Source: SAR202 cluster bacterium
Lineage (GTDB): Bacteria; Chloroflexota; Dehalococcoidia; Lucifugimonadales; GCA-2712585
Assembly: GCA_016872285.1 (NCBI GenBank)
Contig: VGZZ01000018.1
Coordinates: 1-46,654 of the forward strand
Length of the DNA: 46,654 nt
Direction of reading: 5' to 3'
Shown: one piece after another, positions 34,884 to 43,584 of the stretch
Layout of the letters: every line of letters starts with the position of its first letter
How positions within the stretch are numbered: position 1 is the first letter of the stretch
Position numbers and translations under genes: made by a program
Notes under the pieces: generated by a model
Databases searched by the model: none
The model's input: the letters and a program-made list of their open reading frames with translations, nothing else
Told to the model about the DNA's origin: nothing

Positions 34884-35077
34884 CTAGGTCCTCCTTCGGT
34901 TCTTTGGATTAGGCGCATTGCTCCAGGATGGTTCCTAGGCTAGGCACGGTCACTGTACCAAAGGACTGATATCACTGTCAACGTTTATAGTAGTACATTT
35001 TTGTGGTAAATGTTAAAAAGCAAGAGCTTGGTTACGAAATCCTTTATACTAGTCCAAATATACTATGATTAATCGTC

Positions 35078-36742
35078 TTATATGCCCCATTGGGACACGT
35101 ATTCTCCAAACACGTTCCTGAAAACGCCTGTAATTTCACCAAGAGTGGCGTAAGATTTCACAGCTTCCAGGATAGGAGGCATAAGATTTTTGCCTCCGCG
35201 AGCCGCTTGTTCAAGGTATTTCAGCCTCTGAGTCACGTCTCGCTTATCGCGGCGGCGGCGCAGATCGTTGAGGCGCTGGACCTGGTGTTGCTGGCCTTCC
35301 ATGTCCACGCGCAGCAGCGGGATTTCGATACCATCCTCGGTGACGTAGGCATTGGCGCCCACGGTTATCAGTTCGCCGCGGTCGTACTCACGCTGGTAGC
35401 CGTAGGCCGCGGTAGCGATTTCATGTTGGATGAAGCCCGACTCCAGAGCGGGGATAACGCCGCCGATGTCCTCGATGCGCTTGAAATAATCGTAGGCGAC
35501 CTGCTCAACTTGCCGTGTCAGGGTTTCCAGGTGGTAGCTGCCGCCCAGGGGGTCGACGATGCCGGCGACGCCGGTCTCTTCGGCGATGATTTGCTGGGTG
35601 CGTAGGGCTAGAAGGACGGCTTTTTCGGAAGGCAGCGCCCAGGCCTCGTCCATGGAGTTGGTGTGGAGGGACTGGCATCCGCCAAGGACGGCGGCCAAGG
35701 CCTGGAGGGATACCCGCACCACATTGTTCTCGGGCTGCTGGGCTGTGAGGGTACAGCCTGCCGTCTGCGCATGGAAGCGCATCCACCAGGAGCGCTCGTT
35801 CTTGGCCTTATATTTATCACGCAATTCCTGCGCCCATATTTTTCGGGCTGCGCGGAACTTGGCGATCTCCTCGAAGAAGTCGTTGTGGACGTTGAAGAAG
35901 AAGCTGAGGCGTGGCGCAAAGTCATCGATGGCGAGGCCGCGCTCCAGGCACCAGTCCACATACTCGAAACCGTCGGCCAGGGTAAAGGCCAGCTCCTGGA
36001 CGGCGGTGGAGCCGGCCTCGCGGATGTGGTAGCCGCTGATGCTGATGGGGTTCCATTTTGGCATGTGGCGGCTGGCAAATTCGATGGTGTCCACCACCAG
36101 CCGCATGGAGGGCTTAGGCGGGAAGAGGTACTCATTCTGGGCGGCGTACTCTTTGAGGATATCGTTCTGGATGGTGCCGCCTAGCTGCTCCATAGGGATG
36201 CCGCGCTTTTCGGCGGCGGCGATGTACATGGCCCAAATGACGGCGGCGGGGCCGTTGATGGTCATCGATGTGGTGATCTGGTTGAGGGGAATGCCGTCGA
36301 AAAGCACCTCCATATCGGCCAGGGAGGAGATGGCGACGCCGCACCTTCCGAACTCGCCGGCTGCCTTGGGGTCGTCGGTGTCGTAGCCGTAGAGGGTAGG
36401 CATGTCAAAGGCGACGCTGAGGCCGGTCTGGCCGCCTTCGAGAAGGTACTTGAATCGAGCGTTGGTCTCCTCGGCGGTGCCGAAGCCGGCGAACATGCGC
36501 ATAGTCCAGAGTCGCCCTCGATAGCCGGTAGCATGGACGCCGCGAGTGTAGGGAAACTCGCCGGGGAAGCCTATGTCCTTTAGATAGTCCAGGTCTTTGA
36601 GGTGGACGGGAGTGTAGGCGCGGTCTAAGGGGATGCCAGCCAGGGTCTTGAAGGAGGGTTTGCGTTCAGACGAGGAGGCATTGCGCTCTTGCCACTGGGC
36701 TTCCTGCCGGGCCAGACGCTTTAGCTCGTCAGAAGAATACAA
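35078..36742 (-). CDS. B12-dependent acyl-CoA mutase large subunit, isobutyryl-CoA-mutase-like
   Basis: A 554-residue TIM-barrel catalytic subunit of the methylmalonyl-CoA mutase family, without the B12-binding domain, which must be a separate protein outside the window. Motifs include [20 protein letters not shown] (61-82 region), [25 protein letters not shown] and [14 protein letters not shown]. The two residues that sort substrates are Phe84 (MRMFAGFG) and Gln202 (EYAAQNEY), 118 apart. Methylmalonyl-CoA mutases have Tyr and Arg there at the same spacing; isobutyryl-CoA mutases have Phe and Gln. I therefore expect isobutyryl-CoA/n-butyryl-CoA interconversion rather than methylmalonyl-CoA. 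Confidence 0.92.
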   Translation of the reverse strand: MYSSDELKRLARQEAQWQERNASSSERKPSFKTLAGIPLDRAYTPVHLKDLDYLKDIGFPGEFPYTRGVHATGYRGRLWTMRMFAGFGTAEETNARFKYLLEGGQTGLSVAFDMPTLYGYDTDDPKAAGEFGRCGVAISSLADMEVLFDGIPLNQITTSMTINGPAAVIWAMYIAAAEKRGIPMEQLGGTIQNDILKEYAAQNEYLFPPKPSMRLVVDTIEFASRHMPKWNPISISGYHIREAGSTAVQELAFTLADGFEYVDWCLERGLAIDDFAPRLSFFFNVHNDFFEEIAKFRAARKIWAQELRDKYKAKNERSWWMRFHAQTAGCTLTAQQPENNVVRVSLQALAAVLGGCQSLHTNSMDEAWALPSEKAVLLALRTQQIIAEETGVAGIVDPLGGSYHLETLTRQVEQVAYDYFKRIEDIGGVIPALESGFIQHEIATAAYGYQREYDRGELITVGANAYVTEDGIEIPLLRVDMEGQQHQVQRLNDLRRRRDKRDVTQRLKYLEQAARGGKNLMPPILEAVKSYATLGEITGVFRNVFGEYVSQWGI

Positions 36743-37131
36743 GGGCTAAATCTCCTGTGCCTCCCCGATTCGCATGGGGGTCTCGGGATTGATGGAGATA
36801 TAGGTGCTCGACTGAGTTCGAGTTTAACAATGGCTGTGCGGTGCGTCAATTTAATAGTGTCACATCTTGCTGGATTGTAGGTGGCGATTGGGAGCGCCAA
36901 CTCCGCTGCGGGAAGCTTGATGCAGATTACATTCCTTGTCATAAGCGGAATACCTTCATCCCCTTTGTCCCCTTCTTCCAGCAGGAAGAAGGGGAAAGAA
37001 AAAAGAGCACCTCATCACCCTCTAACTCCCTCTTCTCCTTTGCAATAGGAGAAGAGGGAGAACCAGAAGAGACCACAGAGGATGCGGCCGGTACCCAGTT
37101 GAATTCTGCACCTGGCTATATAGACACACTG
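36743..37131. repeat. spacer with family B repeat, copy 2
   Basis: No gene is visible in these 389 bases. 36949-37066 is an inverted family B copy: ATCCCCTTTGTCCCC, then CACCTCATCACCCT, then a perfect 14-bp stem (37026-37039 and 37047-37060) around TTGCAAT. Unlike copies 1 and 3 it lacks the 25-base CTGAGCCTGGCCGAAGG insert. 36743-36940 likely holds the promoter of the mutase gene; I could not place it. Confidence 0.65.
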
Positions 37132-37347
37132 TCACGCTTTGCTTGTATCAGCATCAGGTCTGGCGCGAGGTTCGAGGGCGGTTACGCGGCGCTCCAACTG
37201 GGAGCGGGGCATCATAGTGCGGCGCTGGCAGCCAAGGCATTCCAGGCCGATGTCTCCACTGAGGCGGTACACGAGCCACTTGTCGCTGCCGCAGGGGTGG
37301 CGCTTCTTGAGGGTGAGGACGTCGTCCAGATGGAGGTCTAAGGCCAA
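37132..37347 (-). CDS. DUF951 (YyzM-like) protein
   Basis: A 71-residue protein: LDLHLDDVLTLKKRHPCG, then SDKWLVYRLSGDIGLECLGC, then RRTMMPRSQLERRV. This is the full DUF951 pattern, with Cys19 and the pair Cys37/Cys40 likely binding metal and a basic C-terminus that suggests nucleic acid binding. The function is unknown. I place the start at TTG 37347, inside the end of pyrF and behind AAGG; the stop is at 37132-37134. The ten-base overlap with pyrF indicates coupling. Confidence 0.85.
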   Translation of the reverse strand: MALDLHLDDVLTLKKRHPCGSDKWLVYRLSGDIGLECLGCQRRTMMPRSQLERRVTALEPRARPDADTSKA

Positions 37348-38162
37348 CCTTTGCCTTCCGAAGCGAGGATGGCGTTGATGGAGTCTCGAGTTTCCTGGGC
37401 CTTGCGGCGGGCGGCCCCGGCGAAGTCGGGGCCTTTGGAAGCGTAGAGGATGCCGCGGGAGGAGTTGATTACGGCGCGCCGTCCGCTCTTGTCCACGCCG
37501 GCGAGGACAGCGGTCTTGAGGTCGCCGGCCTGAGCGCCGACGCCGGGGATAAGGAAGGGCATGTCCGGGGCGAGGGCGCGAAGCTGGGCCAGCTCGCGAG
37601 GGTAGGTGGCGCCGACAACGAGGCCGATGTTGCCGTTTTTGTTCCACGTTTGCGCTTGCCGAGCCATGTGTTGGTAGAGAGGCTTGTCGGAAGGGGCGAG
37701 GTCCTGGAAGTCGTGAGCGCCAGGGTTAGAGGAGCGGCACCAGATAAAGACTCCACGGTCGGCGTAGGAGAAGAAGGGGGCCAGGGAGTCGCCGCCGCCC
37801 CAGGCGTTGACGGTGACGGCGTCGAAGCCCCATACCTCAAACAGAGCTTTGGCGTAGGCGGCGCTGGAGGAGTCGATGTCGCCGCGCTTGCCGTCGCCGA
37901 TGAGGAGGGCGTGGGGAGCGGCGCGGCGAGCGTGGTCGACGGTGCGCTGGAGGGCTTCCAGGCCTTTGAGGCCCAGGGCCTCGTAGAAGGCGAGGTTAGG
38001 TTTATAGGCGCAGACGAGGTCCGCGGTGGCGTCGATGATGGCGCGGTTGAAGTCGAAGACATTGGCCACGGGCATGCGGGGGGGGTCGGGATCGAGGCCG
38101 ACGCAGAGGAGACTCTTAGAGGAAGCGCAGGCGGCGTCTAGCTTTTGGAGGAAGGTGGTCAC
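37338..38162 (-). CDS. pyrF: orotidine-5'-phosphate decarboxylase
   Basis: A 274-residue enzyme of the longer pyrF subgroup, making UMP. The catalytic Asp-Lys-Asp array is in IGDGKRGDIDSSS (Asp90, Lys92, Asp95). VGLDPDPPRMP, YKPNLAFYEA and the phosphate-binding NSSRGILYAS are also seen. It starts with GTG 38162. TATACT lies ten bases upstream, so the leader would be only a few bases long. The DUF951 gene overlaps its end. Confidence 0.95.
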   Translation of the reverse strand: MTTFLQKLDAACASSKSLLCVGLDPDPPRMPVANVFDFNRAIIDATADLVCAYKPNLAFYEALGLKGLEALQRTVDHARRAAPHALLIGDGKRGDIDSSSAAYAKALFEVWGFDAVTVNAWGGGDSLAPFFSYADRGVFIWCRSSNPGAHDFQDLAPSDKPLYQHMARQAQTWNKNGNIGLVVGATYPRELAQLRALAPDMPFLIPGVGAQAGDLKTAVLAGVDKSGRRAVINSSRGILYASKGPDFAGAARRKAQETRDSINAILASEGKGWP

Positions 38163-38811
38163 GGCGGGATTTAGTATAGCAGTCTGGACTTAGCACTTAC
38201 GTGTGCTTCATGATGACCTGTGTCCTCTTATTATAGGATTCGTTTTGGGTGAGTCAATTTGCGATTTTTTCCTAAAACTAATCGAATATTTAGGCACGTG
38301 CCAGGAGTGGAGTCGTTTTCGTCGTTTTTCAAAGTACCAGGTTGAATTACTTGGGAGAGGATAGGAGGCGGATGTAGGTTGCTTCTCCAAAAAGGGATCT
38401 GTTTTGTACCTAAAGTGTCAAAAAACAACCAAAACAACCTCCTAGCAGTCAATCTATTTTGATGAATGTCCGGGGTTAACATCTTTTTTATTTGACAAAC
38501 GAATCGCAAACGAATAAATGGTGGACCCCTTTTGTTTCATGTAAAAAAAGTTTTGCGAAAACAATTCAGATTTTCAGGCACGAGCCAGGCACAGAACTGT
38601 TTCGGAAGATAATTCGGAACAATTCGATGGCTGGCCCAGGGTAAAGGATTGTAGGGTAGAGCGAGGCGGAGTTATGGGTTAGAGGTAGAGGTATTAAGTA
38701 TAGGCGTAGTGTAAGGGATGGGAGATGCTTAAGACAATAAGAAGTTGTCACAGCGGTAGGAGGGAAGAAGGGGCGAGGTGACCTCGCCCGTACATCAGCA
38801 CCAAGTGTTGG
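38163..38811. repeat. A/T-rich spacer with family A repeats
   Basis: No convincing gene lies in these 649 bases, which are the most A/T-rich of the window. 38236-38330 is an inverted family A copy: read on the minus strand it matches 26995-27085 over about 85 bases, including CCTGGCACGTGCCTAAATAT. 38480-38640 is a more diverged relative with GGCACGAGCCAGGCACAG and several ACGAATCGCAAACGAAT units. 38395-38470 shows further AAACAACC repeats without a clear partner. 38640-38760 shows nothing that I recognise. Confidence 0.6.
38771..38789. repeat. GGGCGAGGT-ACCTCGCCC palindrome after oppF
   Basis: A near-perfect palindrome, nine-base arms around one base, 23 bases past the oppF stop. On the minus strand it is followed by CTTCTTCCC. 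It could end the transporter transcript. Relatives lie at 26940-26956 and 40784-40802, so it is also a repeat family. Confidence 0.55.
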
Positions 38812-39780
38812 CTAGTACAGGTGACACGCCGCCCAGTGGCCGGGGCGGAGTTCGCGGAGGGGTGGGTCGGTGACATCGCAGGTGCCGCCGATGAATTTGG
38901 GGCAGCGGGGGTGGAAGCGGCAGCCGGCGGGGATACGCGACGGGTTGTGAGGCTCGCCGGCGATGATGGGCCTGGGCTTGAGGCGGTTGGCGGGGTTGGG
39001 AGTGGGCACGGCGGCGATGAGGGCCTGGGTGTATGGGTGCAAAGGATGGTGGATGACATTCTCTTTGGGGCCGAGTTCCACAACTCGTCCAAGATAGAGG
39101 ACGGCGATACGGTGGGAGAAGTGGTGGGCGGTGGCGATGTCGTGGGTGATGTAGAGGAAGGTGAGACCACAGCTCTCCTGGAGGCCGCGAAGCAGTGACA
39201 GGAGGCCGGCGCGGCTGGAGGCGTCGACCATGGACACAGGCTCGTCGGCGACAATGAAGTCAGGGTCTAACACCAGGGCGCGGGCGACGGAGACGCGCTG
39301 GCGCTGGCCGCCGGACATCATGTGGGGGAACTTTTCGGAGAACTCGTGGGGCGGCGTCAGCCCGACTTGCGACAGGGCGTCAAGCATTTTCTGGCGGCGC
39401 TGGTCGGCGTCACCGATTTTATGAACGACCAGAGGTTCCTGGATGATCTGCGAAACGTTCATGTAGGGGTCGAGGCTGGAGAAGGGGTCTTGGAAGATGC
39501 CCTGAATGCGGCGTCGCAGGGCGCGAAGGCTGCCGTCGGCCATAGAAGACACGTCCATGCCGTCGAAGACGACGCTGCCGGAGGTGGGCCTAAGGAGGCC
39601 CAGGCAGACGCGGCCCAGGGTAGTCTTGCCGCTGCCGGACTCGCCGACGACGGCCAGGGTCTCGCCCTTGCCCAGGGACAGGTTGACGCCGTCGAGGGCG
39701 CGCACGGGGGTGGTCTTGAGGAGGCCGGTGCGGGCCTGGAAGACCATGCCGACGTTTTGAATATCGACGAGGGCGTTCAT
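38812..39780 (-). CDS. peptide/nickel-type ABC transporter ATPase, OppF-like
   Basis: A 322-residue ATPase of a dipeptide/oligopeptide importer. Walker A is GESGSGKTT, the signature MSGGQRQR, and Walker [13 protein letters not shown] with Ser-Met-Val where most have Ser-Ala-Leu. The C-terminal oligopeptide-type extension has CRFHPRCP and two more Cys, a known iron-sulfur site in some homologs. The ATG overlaps the oppD stop as ATGA. It is the last gene of the unit. Confidence 0.93.
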   Translation of the reverse strand: MNALVDIQNVGMVFQARTGLLKTTPVRALDGVNLSLGKGETLAVVGESGSGKTTLGRVCLGLLRPTSGSVVFDGMDVSSMADGSLRALRRRIQGIFQDPFSSLDPYMNVSQIIQEPLVVHKIGDADQRRQKMLDALSQVGLTPPHEFSEKFPHMMSGGQRQRVSVARALVLDPDFIVADEPVSMVDASSRAGLLSLLRGLQESCGLTFLYITHDIATAHHFSHRIAVLYLGRVVELGPKENVIHHPLHPYTQALIAAVPTPNPANRLKPRPIIAGEPHNPSRIPAGCRFHPRCPKFIGGTCDVTDPPLRELRPGHWAACHLY

Positions 39781-40745
39781 GACTTTTTATCGACGAGCCA
39801 GCACCTGGATTGGTGGTCTGAAGCGACGGCCAGAAGGCCGGGCGCCTCCATTATGCACCGGTCGAAGCGCAGGGGGCATCGGGGGTGGAAGCGGCAGCCA
39901 GCGGGGGGCGCGGTCATATCGGGGGGCGCGCCGGGGATGAAGTCGGGGAGGGACTCCTGGTCGAGGCGAGGGATGCTGGCGAGGAGTTTTTGGGTGTAGG
40001 GATGATTGGGCCTCGATAGCATCTGCTCGACAGGCCCTATCTCGACAATCTGGCCGGCGTACATGACAGCCACAGAATCGCAGAGGTCGCTGGCGAGGGC
40101 GATGTCGTGGGTGATGAAGATGTAAGAGAGGCCGCTTTTTCGCTTGAGGTCTTTGAGCAAGTTCATGATCTGGGCCTGGACACTGGTGTCGAGGGCGGAG
40201 GTAGGCTCGTCCAGGATGGCGAGGGCGGGGTTCAGGGAAAGGGCCATAACGATGAGGGCGCGCTGCTTCATGCCACCGCTGAGCTCGTGGGGGTATCGCT
40301 GGTAGGTCTCGGCGGGGAGGCCGACGAGGTTGAGGAGGCGCAGGGCTTCATCGCGGGCGGTGTCTTTGCTCATGTCGCCGTTCAGAAGCAGAGGCTCGGC
40401 GACCTGCTGGCCGACGCGGGCGACGGGGTTAAAGGAGTCCATGGCGCCCTGAAAGACCATGGCGATTTTCTTCCACCGCACCTGGCGGCGGAAGGCGTCG
40501 TCGCTGAGGGATAGGGAGTCTACGCCGTCCAGAAGCACCTGGCCGTCGAATCGGGCGACGTTGCGGGGCAGGACGCGCATGAGGGCGAGGCCGAGGCTGC
40601 TTTTGCCTGCGCCGGACTCGCCGACGAGGCCGAGGGCTTGGCCGCGCTCCATGGAAAAGCTGACGCCGTCGACGGCCTGGACAACGCCGGAGGCGGAGCG
40701 GTAGTGGAGGAGGAGGTCTTTTACCTGGAGGAGGGGAGTGGTCAT
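39777..40745 (-). CDS. peptide/nickel-type ABC transporter ATPase, OppD-like
   Basis: A 322-residue ATPase paired with the next gene. Walker A GESGAGKSS, Q-loop region AMVFQGAMDSFNP, signature LSGGMKQR, Walker B LAILDEPTSALD and the switch His in FITHDIA are all present. The C-terminal extension has [14 protein letters not shown]. It is separated from dppC by 175 bases that contain two hairpins, unlike the tight packing elsewhere in the unit. Confidence 0.93.
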   Translation of the reverse strand: MTTPLLQVKDLLLHYRSASGVVQAVDGVSFSMERGQALGLVGESGAGKSSLGLALMRVLPRNVARFDGQVLLDGVDSLSLSDDAFRRQVRWKKIAMVFQGAMDSFNPVARVGQQVAEPLLLNGDMSKDTARDEALRLLNLVGLPAETYQRYPHELSGGMKQRALIVMALSLNPALAILDEPTSALDTSVQAQIMNLLKDLKRKSGLSYIFITHDIALASDLCDSVAVMYAGQIVEIGPVEQMLSRPNHPYTQKLLASIPRLDQESLPDFIPGAPPDMTAPPAGCRFHPRCPLRFDRCIMEAPGLLAVASDHQSRCWLVDKKS

Positions 40746-40783
40746 GGGGAAGGTATCCGGAGGGGAGAGGAGACCAGAAAGAA

Positions 40784-40816
40784 GGGCGAGGCGACCTCGC
40801 CCCTACATTGTAGGGG
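40784..40816. repeat. two adjacent hairpins between dppC and oppD
   Basis: GGGCGAGG-CGA-CCTCGCCC (40784-40802) is followed at once by CCCCTAC-ATT-GTAGGGG (40800-40816). They sit in the 175-base gap inside the transporter unit. About 40867-40905 holds a GTACGG/CCTTCG repeat remnant. The hairpins may tune expression between permease and ATPase genes. Confidence 0.55.
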
Positions 40817-40920
40817 AAGCGTGGGAGACGGATGGTGAGAGCGCGGCTTTAGAGTTAACAGATGCTTCGGCTTCGGGCCGAGTACGGCCCTTCGTTCAGA
40901 GTGACAAGACATTGGTGCGA

Positions 40921-42369
40921 TCACTGGCCGGTCCTTAGTCGTGGGCTGACGATGGGTTCCAGAGCCATGGTCAGCAGCACGAAGCAGAGGGCGGTGACGG
41001 CTATGAGGATACCCGGAGGCAGCACCCACCACCAGTAGCCGACAAAGACAGCGCCGGTGCGGAAGCCGCTTTCGAGTATCTGGCCCCAGGTGGGGATGGA
41101 GGGGTCGCCGAGGCCGAGGAAGCTGAGGCCGGCTTCGGCCAGAATGGCGGCGGGAGTGAAGAAGATGACCTGGGCCAGGAGGAAGGGGGCGATCTGAAAG
41201 ATGACGTGCCGGAACATTATCCGCCACTGGGACGCGCCCAGGGCCTGAGTGGCTTCGACGAGCTGGCCGGAGCGGATTTGCAGCACCATGGAACGGGTGG
41301 TGATGGTAAGGCCGGGCCAGCCGAAGAGGGCCAGGATTAGCACCACCAGCCAGAGTTTAGCGCCGAGGACGAAGATAAGGAAGATGAGGATGGGCAGGAG
41401 GGGGATGTTGGTGAAGACGTCGGCGGTGCGCTGGATGATGATGTCCGTCTTGCCGCCCCGATAGCCGCTGATGATGCCGAGGGCGGCGCCGATGGCCGAG
41501 GATATGAGCGCCGTGCTGATGCCGATGGTGAGGGCGACGGGGAAGCCGAAGAGGAGGCCGGTGAAGAGATCCCGGCCCGTGGCGTCGGTGCCCATGAGGC
41601 CATAGACGGTGCCGCCTCGCACAAACTTGACCGAGTCCACGAAGTTGGCCCTGTCGCGGGCGTCACGCATTTGAAGGTCAACGATGGCAGTGTAGCCGCC
41701 TCGCAGGGGCTGGAAGCCGCCGCCGGGCTGGGGCGTGCCGAAGAGGACGCTTTCGACGCTGCCTTGAAGCTGGGAGGGCTGGGCCTGGAGGCTGAACTCT
41801 TGGAACAAGAAATCAGCAAGGTTGACCTGGACTGAGTCATTGCCGGAGAGGAAGACGCGGTAGGGGGTGTCATCGAAGCGAGTCTGAGGGGTGACGCCGT
41901 CGCCCTGGGGGCCGCGGACCACCTCCTGGAGGACGGTGACGAGGCGGCCGTCGGGGCGTCGAAGGCGGAGAGTGACGACGGGGGGCGTCGAGTAGTAGCT
42001 GACGCCGGAGAGGGAGATGGAGGTGAAAGAGGGGATGGCGCCGGAGGACGCGTCGAAGCTGAAGTTATATCGGAGGAGGGGGCCGGTGTCGCGGGGGTCG
42101 ACGGCGGAGGGGGAGCCAGCGGAGTGGATGTGGTGGACGATGTGGTCTTTGCCGGTGAAGAACCGCCACCAAGAGGGCGGGACGCTCTGGGGGTTGTCGG
42201 CCCAGTAGGCGGGGTTGTTCCACTTGGTCTTGCCGAAGTCCAGGGGGTATACGGCCACCACCACCAGGGATATGACGACCATGCTGAGGAACAGCGCGAC
42301 GCCGATGCGGCCCGAGTTGCTGGACAGCATGAGCTTGAGGGTGCCCTGGCGTCGCAGGAAGCTAAGCAT
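40921..42369 (-). CDS. DppC-like ABC permease with large extracytoplasmic insert
   Basis: A 482-residue permease, about 180 longer than usual. One membrane helix (about 22-42) is followed by some 215 extra residues (about 45-258) outside the cell, beginning WNNPAYWADNPQSVPPSWW and rich in beta-like segments. The normal DppC core then starts at GTDATGRDLFTGLLFG (260-275), with the cytoplasmic coupling loop EATQALGASQWRIMFRHVI and the end GLGDPSIPTWGQIL. The insert may dock the anchored binding protein. The start overlaps the dppB end by eight bases. Confidence 0.9.
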   Translation of the reverse strand: MLSFLRRQGTLKLMLSSNSGRIGVALFLSMVVISLVVVAVYPLDFGKTKWNNPAYWADNPQSVPPSWWRFFTGKDHIVHHIHSAGSPSAVDPRDTGPLLRYNFSFDASSGAIPSFTSISLSGVSYYSTPPVVTLRLRRPDGRLVTVLQEVVRGPQGDGVTPQTRFDDTPYRVFLSGNDSVQVNLADFLFQEFSLQAQPSQLQGSVESVLFGTPQPGGGFQPLRGGYTAIVDLQMRDARDRANFVDSVKFVRGGTVYGLMGTDATGRDLFTGLLFGFPVALTIGISTALISSAIGAALGIISGYRGGKTDIIIQRTADVFTNIPLLPILIFLIFVLGAKLWLVVLILALFGWPGLTITTRSMVLQIRSGQLVEATQALGASQWRIMFRHVIFQIAPFLLAQVIFFTPAAILAEAGLSFLGLGDPSIPTWGQILESGFRTGAVFVGYWWWVLPPGILIAVTALCFVLLTMALEPIVSPRLRTGQ

Positions 42370-43429
42370 AGCGGACTCGAGGGTCGAGGATTACATAAAG
42401 GACTTCGAGGACAAATCGGGCGGCCACGTACATGAGGGTGAAGACGAAGGTCAGGGCGACGATGACGGTCTCGTCGGCGCTCTGGATGGCGTCGAAGTAG
42501 AGGCGGCCCATGCCCGGCCAGTTGAAGACGGTCTCGGTGAGGATGGCGCCGCCCAGGGAGCCGGTGAGGCCGAGGATGAGGCTGGTGACGATGGGCGGCG
42601 CGGCGGCGCGGAGGATGTATCGCCGCATGACCTGGCCTTCCGACAGGCCTTTGGCCCGGGCGACGGTGACGAAGAACTCCTGGCTGGTGTTGAGCACCAT
42701 GGTGCGGACGGCATAAATCCAGCCGCCGAGGGAGACGACGGTGAGGGTGAGGATGGGCAGCAGGGCGTGATATAGGAGGTCGCCGAAGCGGGCGAGGCCG
42801 CCTTCGGGCGGGGGCGTGCCGTAGAGGCCGCCTTCGGGGAAGACGTCGAGATGAAAAGCGAAGATGAGGATGAAGAGGATGCCGGCCCACCAGGCGGGGA
42901 GGGCGAAGGAGACGGCGGAGAGGTAGGAGACGGCCTTGTCCCAGCCGGTGCCGGCGCGGGTGGCCAGCTTGACCCCGACCCACAGGCCGATGACCGAGGT
43001 GATGACCGAGGCGGTGGTGACGAGAAGTATGGTGCGAGGCAGGCGTTCCATGATAAGGCTGCTGACCTTGGAGGAGCCGTCGGAAGTGCGGAGGGTACGG
43101 GCCTGGCCCAGGTCCAGGGTGACGACGCGCCGCGTGACGTTGGGGAGGTTCTGGTACCAGGGCTTGTCGAGGCCGTAGAAGCGGACCAGCTCGTCGCGGC
43201 GGGCCTGAAGGGCGTTTTCGAGCTGGAGGGGGTCGCGGATGGTGCGTGCCAGGACCTCGCGCTCGCCGCGAAGCTGCTCGCTCATGGTGGCGGTGAGGAT
43301 GCGCTCGGAGAAGCCGGTGGCGCCCAGGGTGATGATGACGAGGAGAAGCACGACCACCAGGACGCCCAGGAGGGTGAGGCCGCGTATAGCGAGGGTTCTA
43401 CCTAGCGACATAGATCCCGTGTCGTGCAA
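42362..43429 (-). CDS. DppB-like ABC permease
   Basis: A 355-residue permease with an N-terminal helix, an extracytoplasmic stretch (about 40-130) including LVRFYGLDKPWYQN, and five further helices. The coupling loop reads VARAKGLSEGQVMRRYILR and the core ends ETVFNWPGMGRL, typical of the family. The start is TTG 43429 or, as likely, ATG 43411 (SLGRTLAIRG). It forms the membrane channel with the DppC-like protein. Confidence 0.93.
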   Translation of the reverse strand: MHDTGSMSLGRTLAIRGLTLLGVLVVVLLLVIITLGATGFSERILTATMSEQLRGEREVLARTIRDPLQLENALQARRDELVRFYGLDKPWYQNLPNVTRRVVTLDLGQARTLRTSDGSSKVSSLIMERLPRTILLVTTASVITSVIGLWVGVKLATRAGTGWDKAVSYLSAVSFALPAWWAGILFILIFAFHLDVFPEGGLYGTPPPEGGLARFGDLLYHALLPILTLTVVSLGGWIYAVRTMVLNTSQEFFVTVARAKGLSEGQVMRRYILRAAAPPIVTSLILGLTGSLGGAILTETVFNWPGMGRLYFDAIQSADETVIVALTFVFTLMYVAARFVLEVLYVILDPRVRYA

Positions 43430-43531
43430 GTAACTGACCCAAAAATGCGGGCAGCATGATTACTTATACTACGAATTAGGATTTTCTGTAAGGACATCGG
43501 AGGTGTCCAGTCTCATTGAGGGAATAAATAG

Positions 43532-43566
43532 AGCCTGCGCAGCAGAAAGTTCATACTGCGCAGGCT
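43532..43566 (-). terminator. strong hairpin between binding protein and permease genes
   Basis: A perfect 11-bp stem, AGCCTGCGCAG and CTGCGCAGGCT, around 13 bases, starts 19 bases after the binding-protein stop. The following minus-strand bases CTATTTATT are only partly U-rich, so it may be a leaky terminator or an mRNA-stabilising hairpin that keeps binding protein in excess over permease. Confidence 0.6.
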
Positions 43567-43584
43567 ATTGTGATCGAACCAATG

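Noticed and set aside
38208-38751. Minus-strand small frames upstream of pyrF
   Set aside because: They translate family A repeats and A/T-rich spacer, with no ribosome sites or conserved motifs.
41337-42983. 548-residue frame overlapping dppB and dppC in another frame
   Set aside because: It is Arg/Pro/Ser-rich, spans two clear permease genes and has no recognisable domain; it is a product of high GC.
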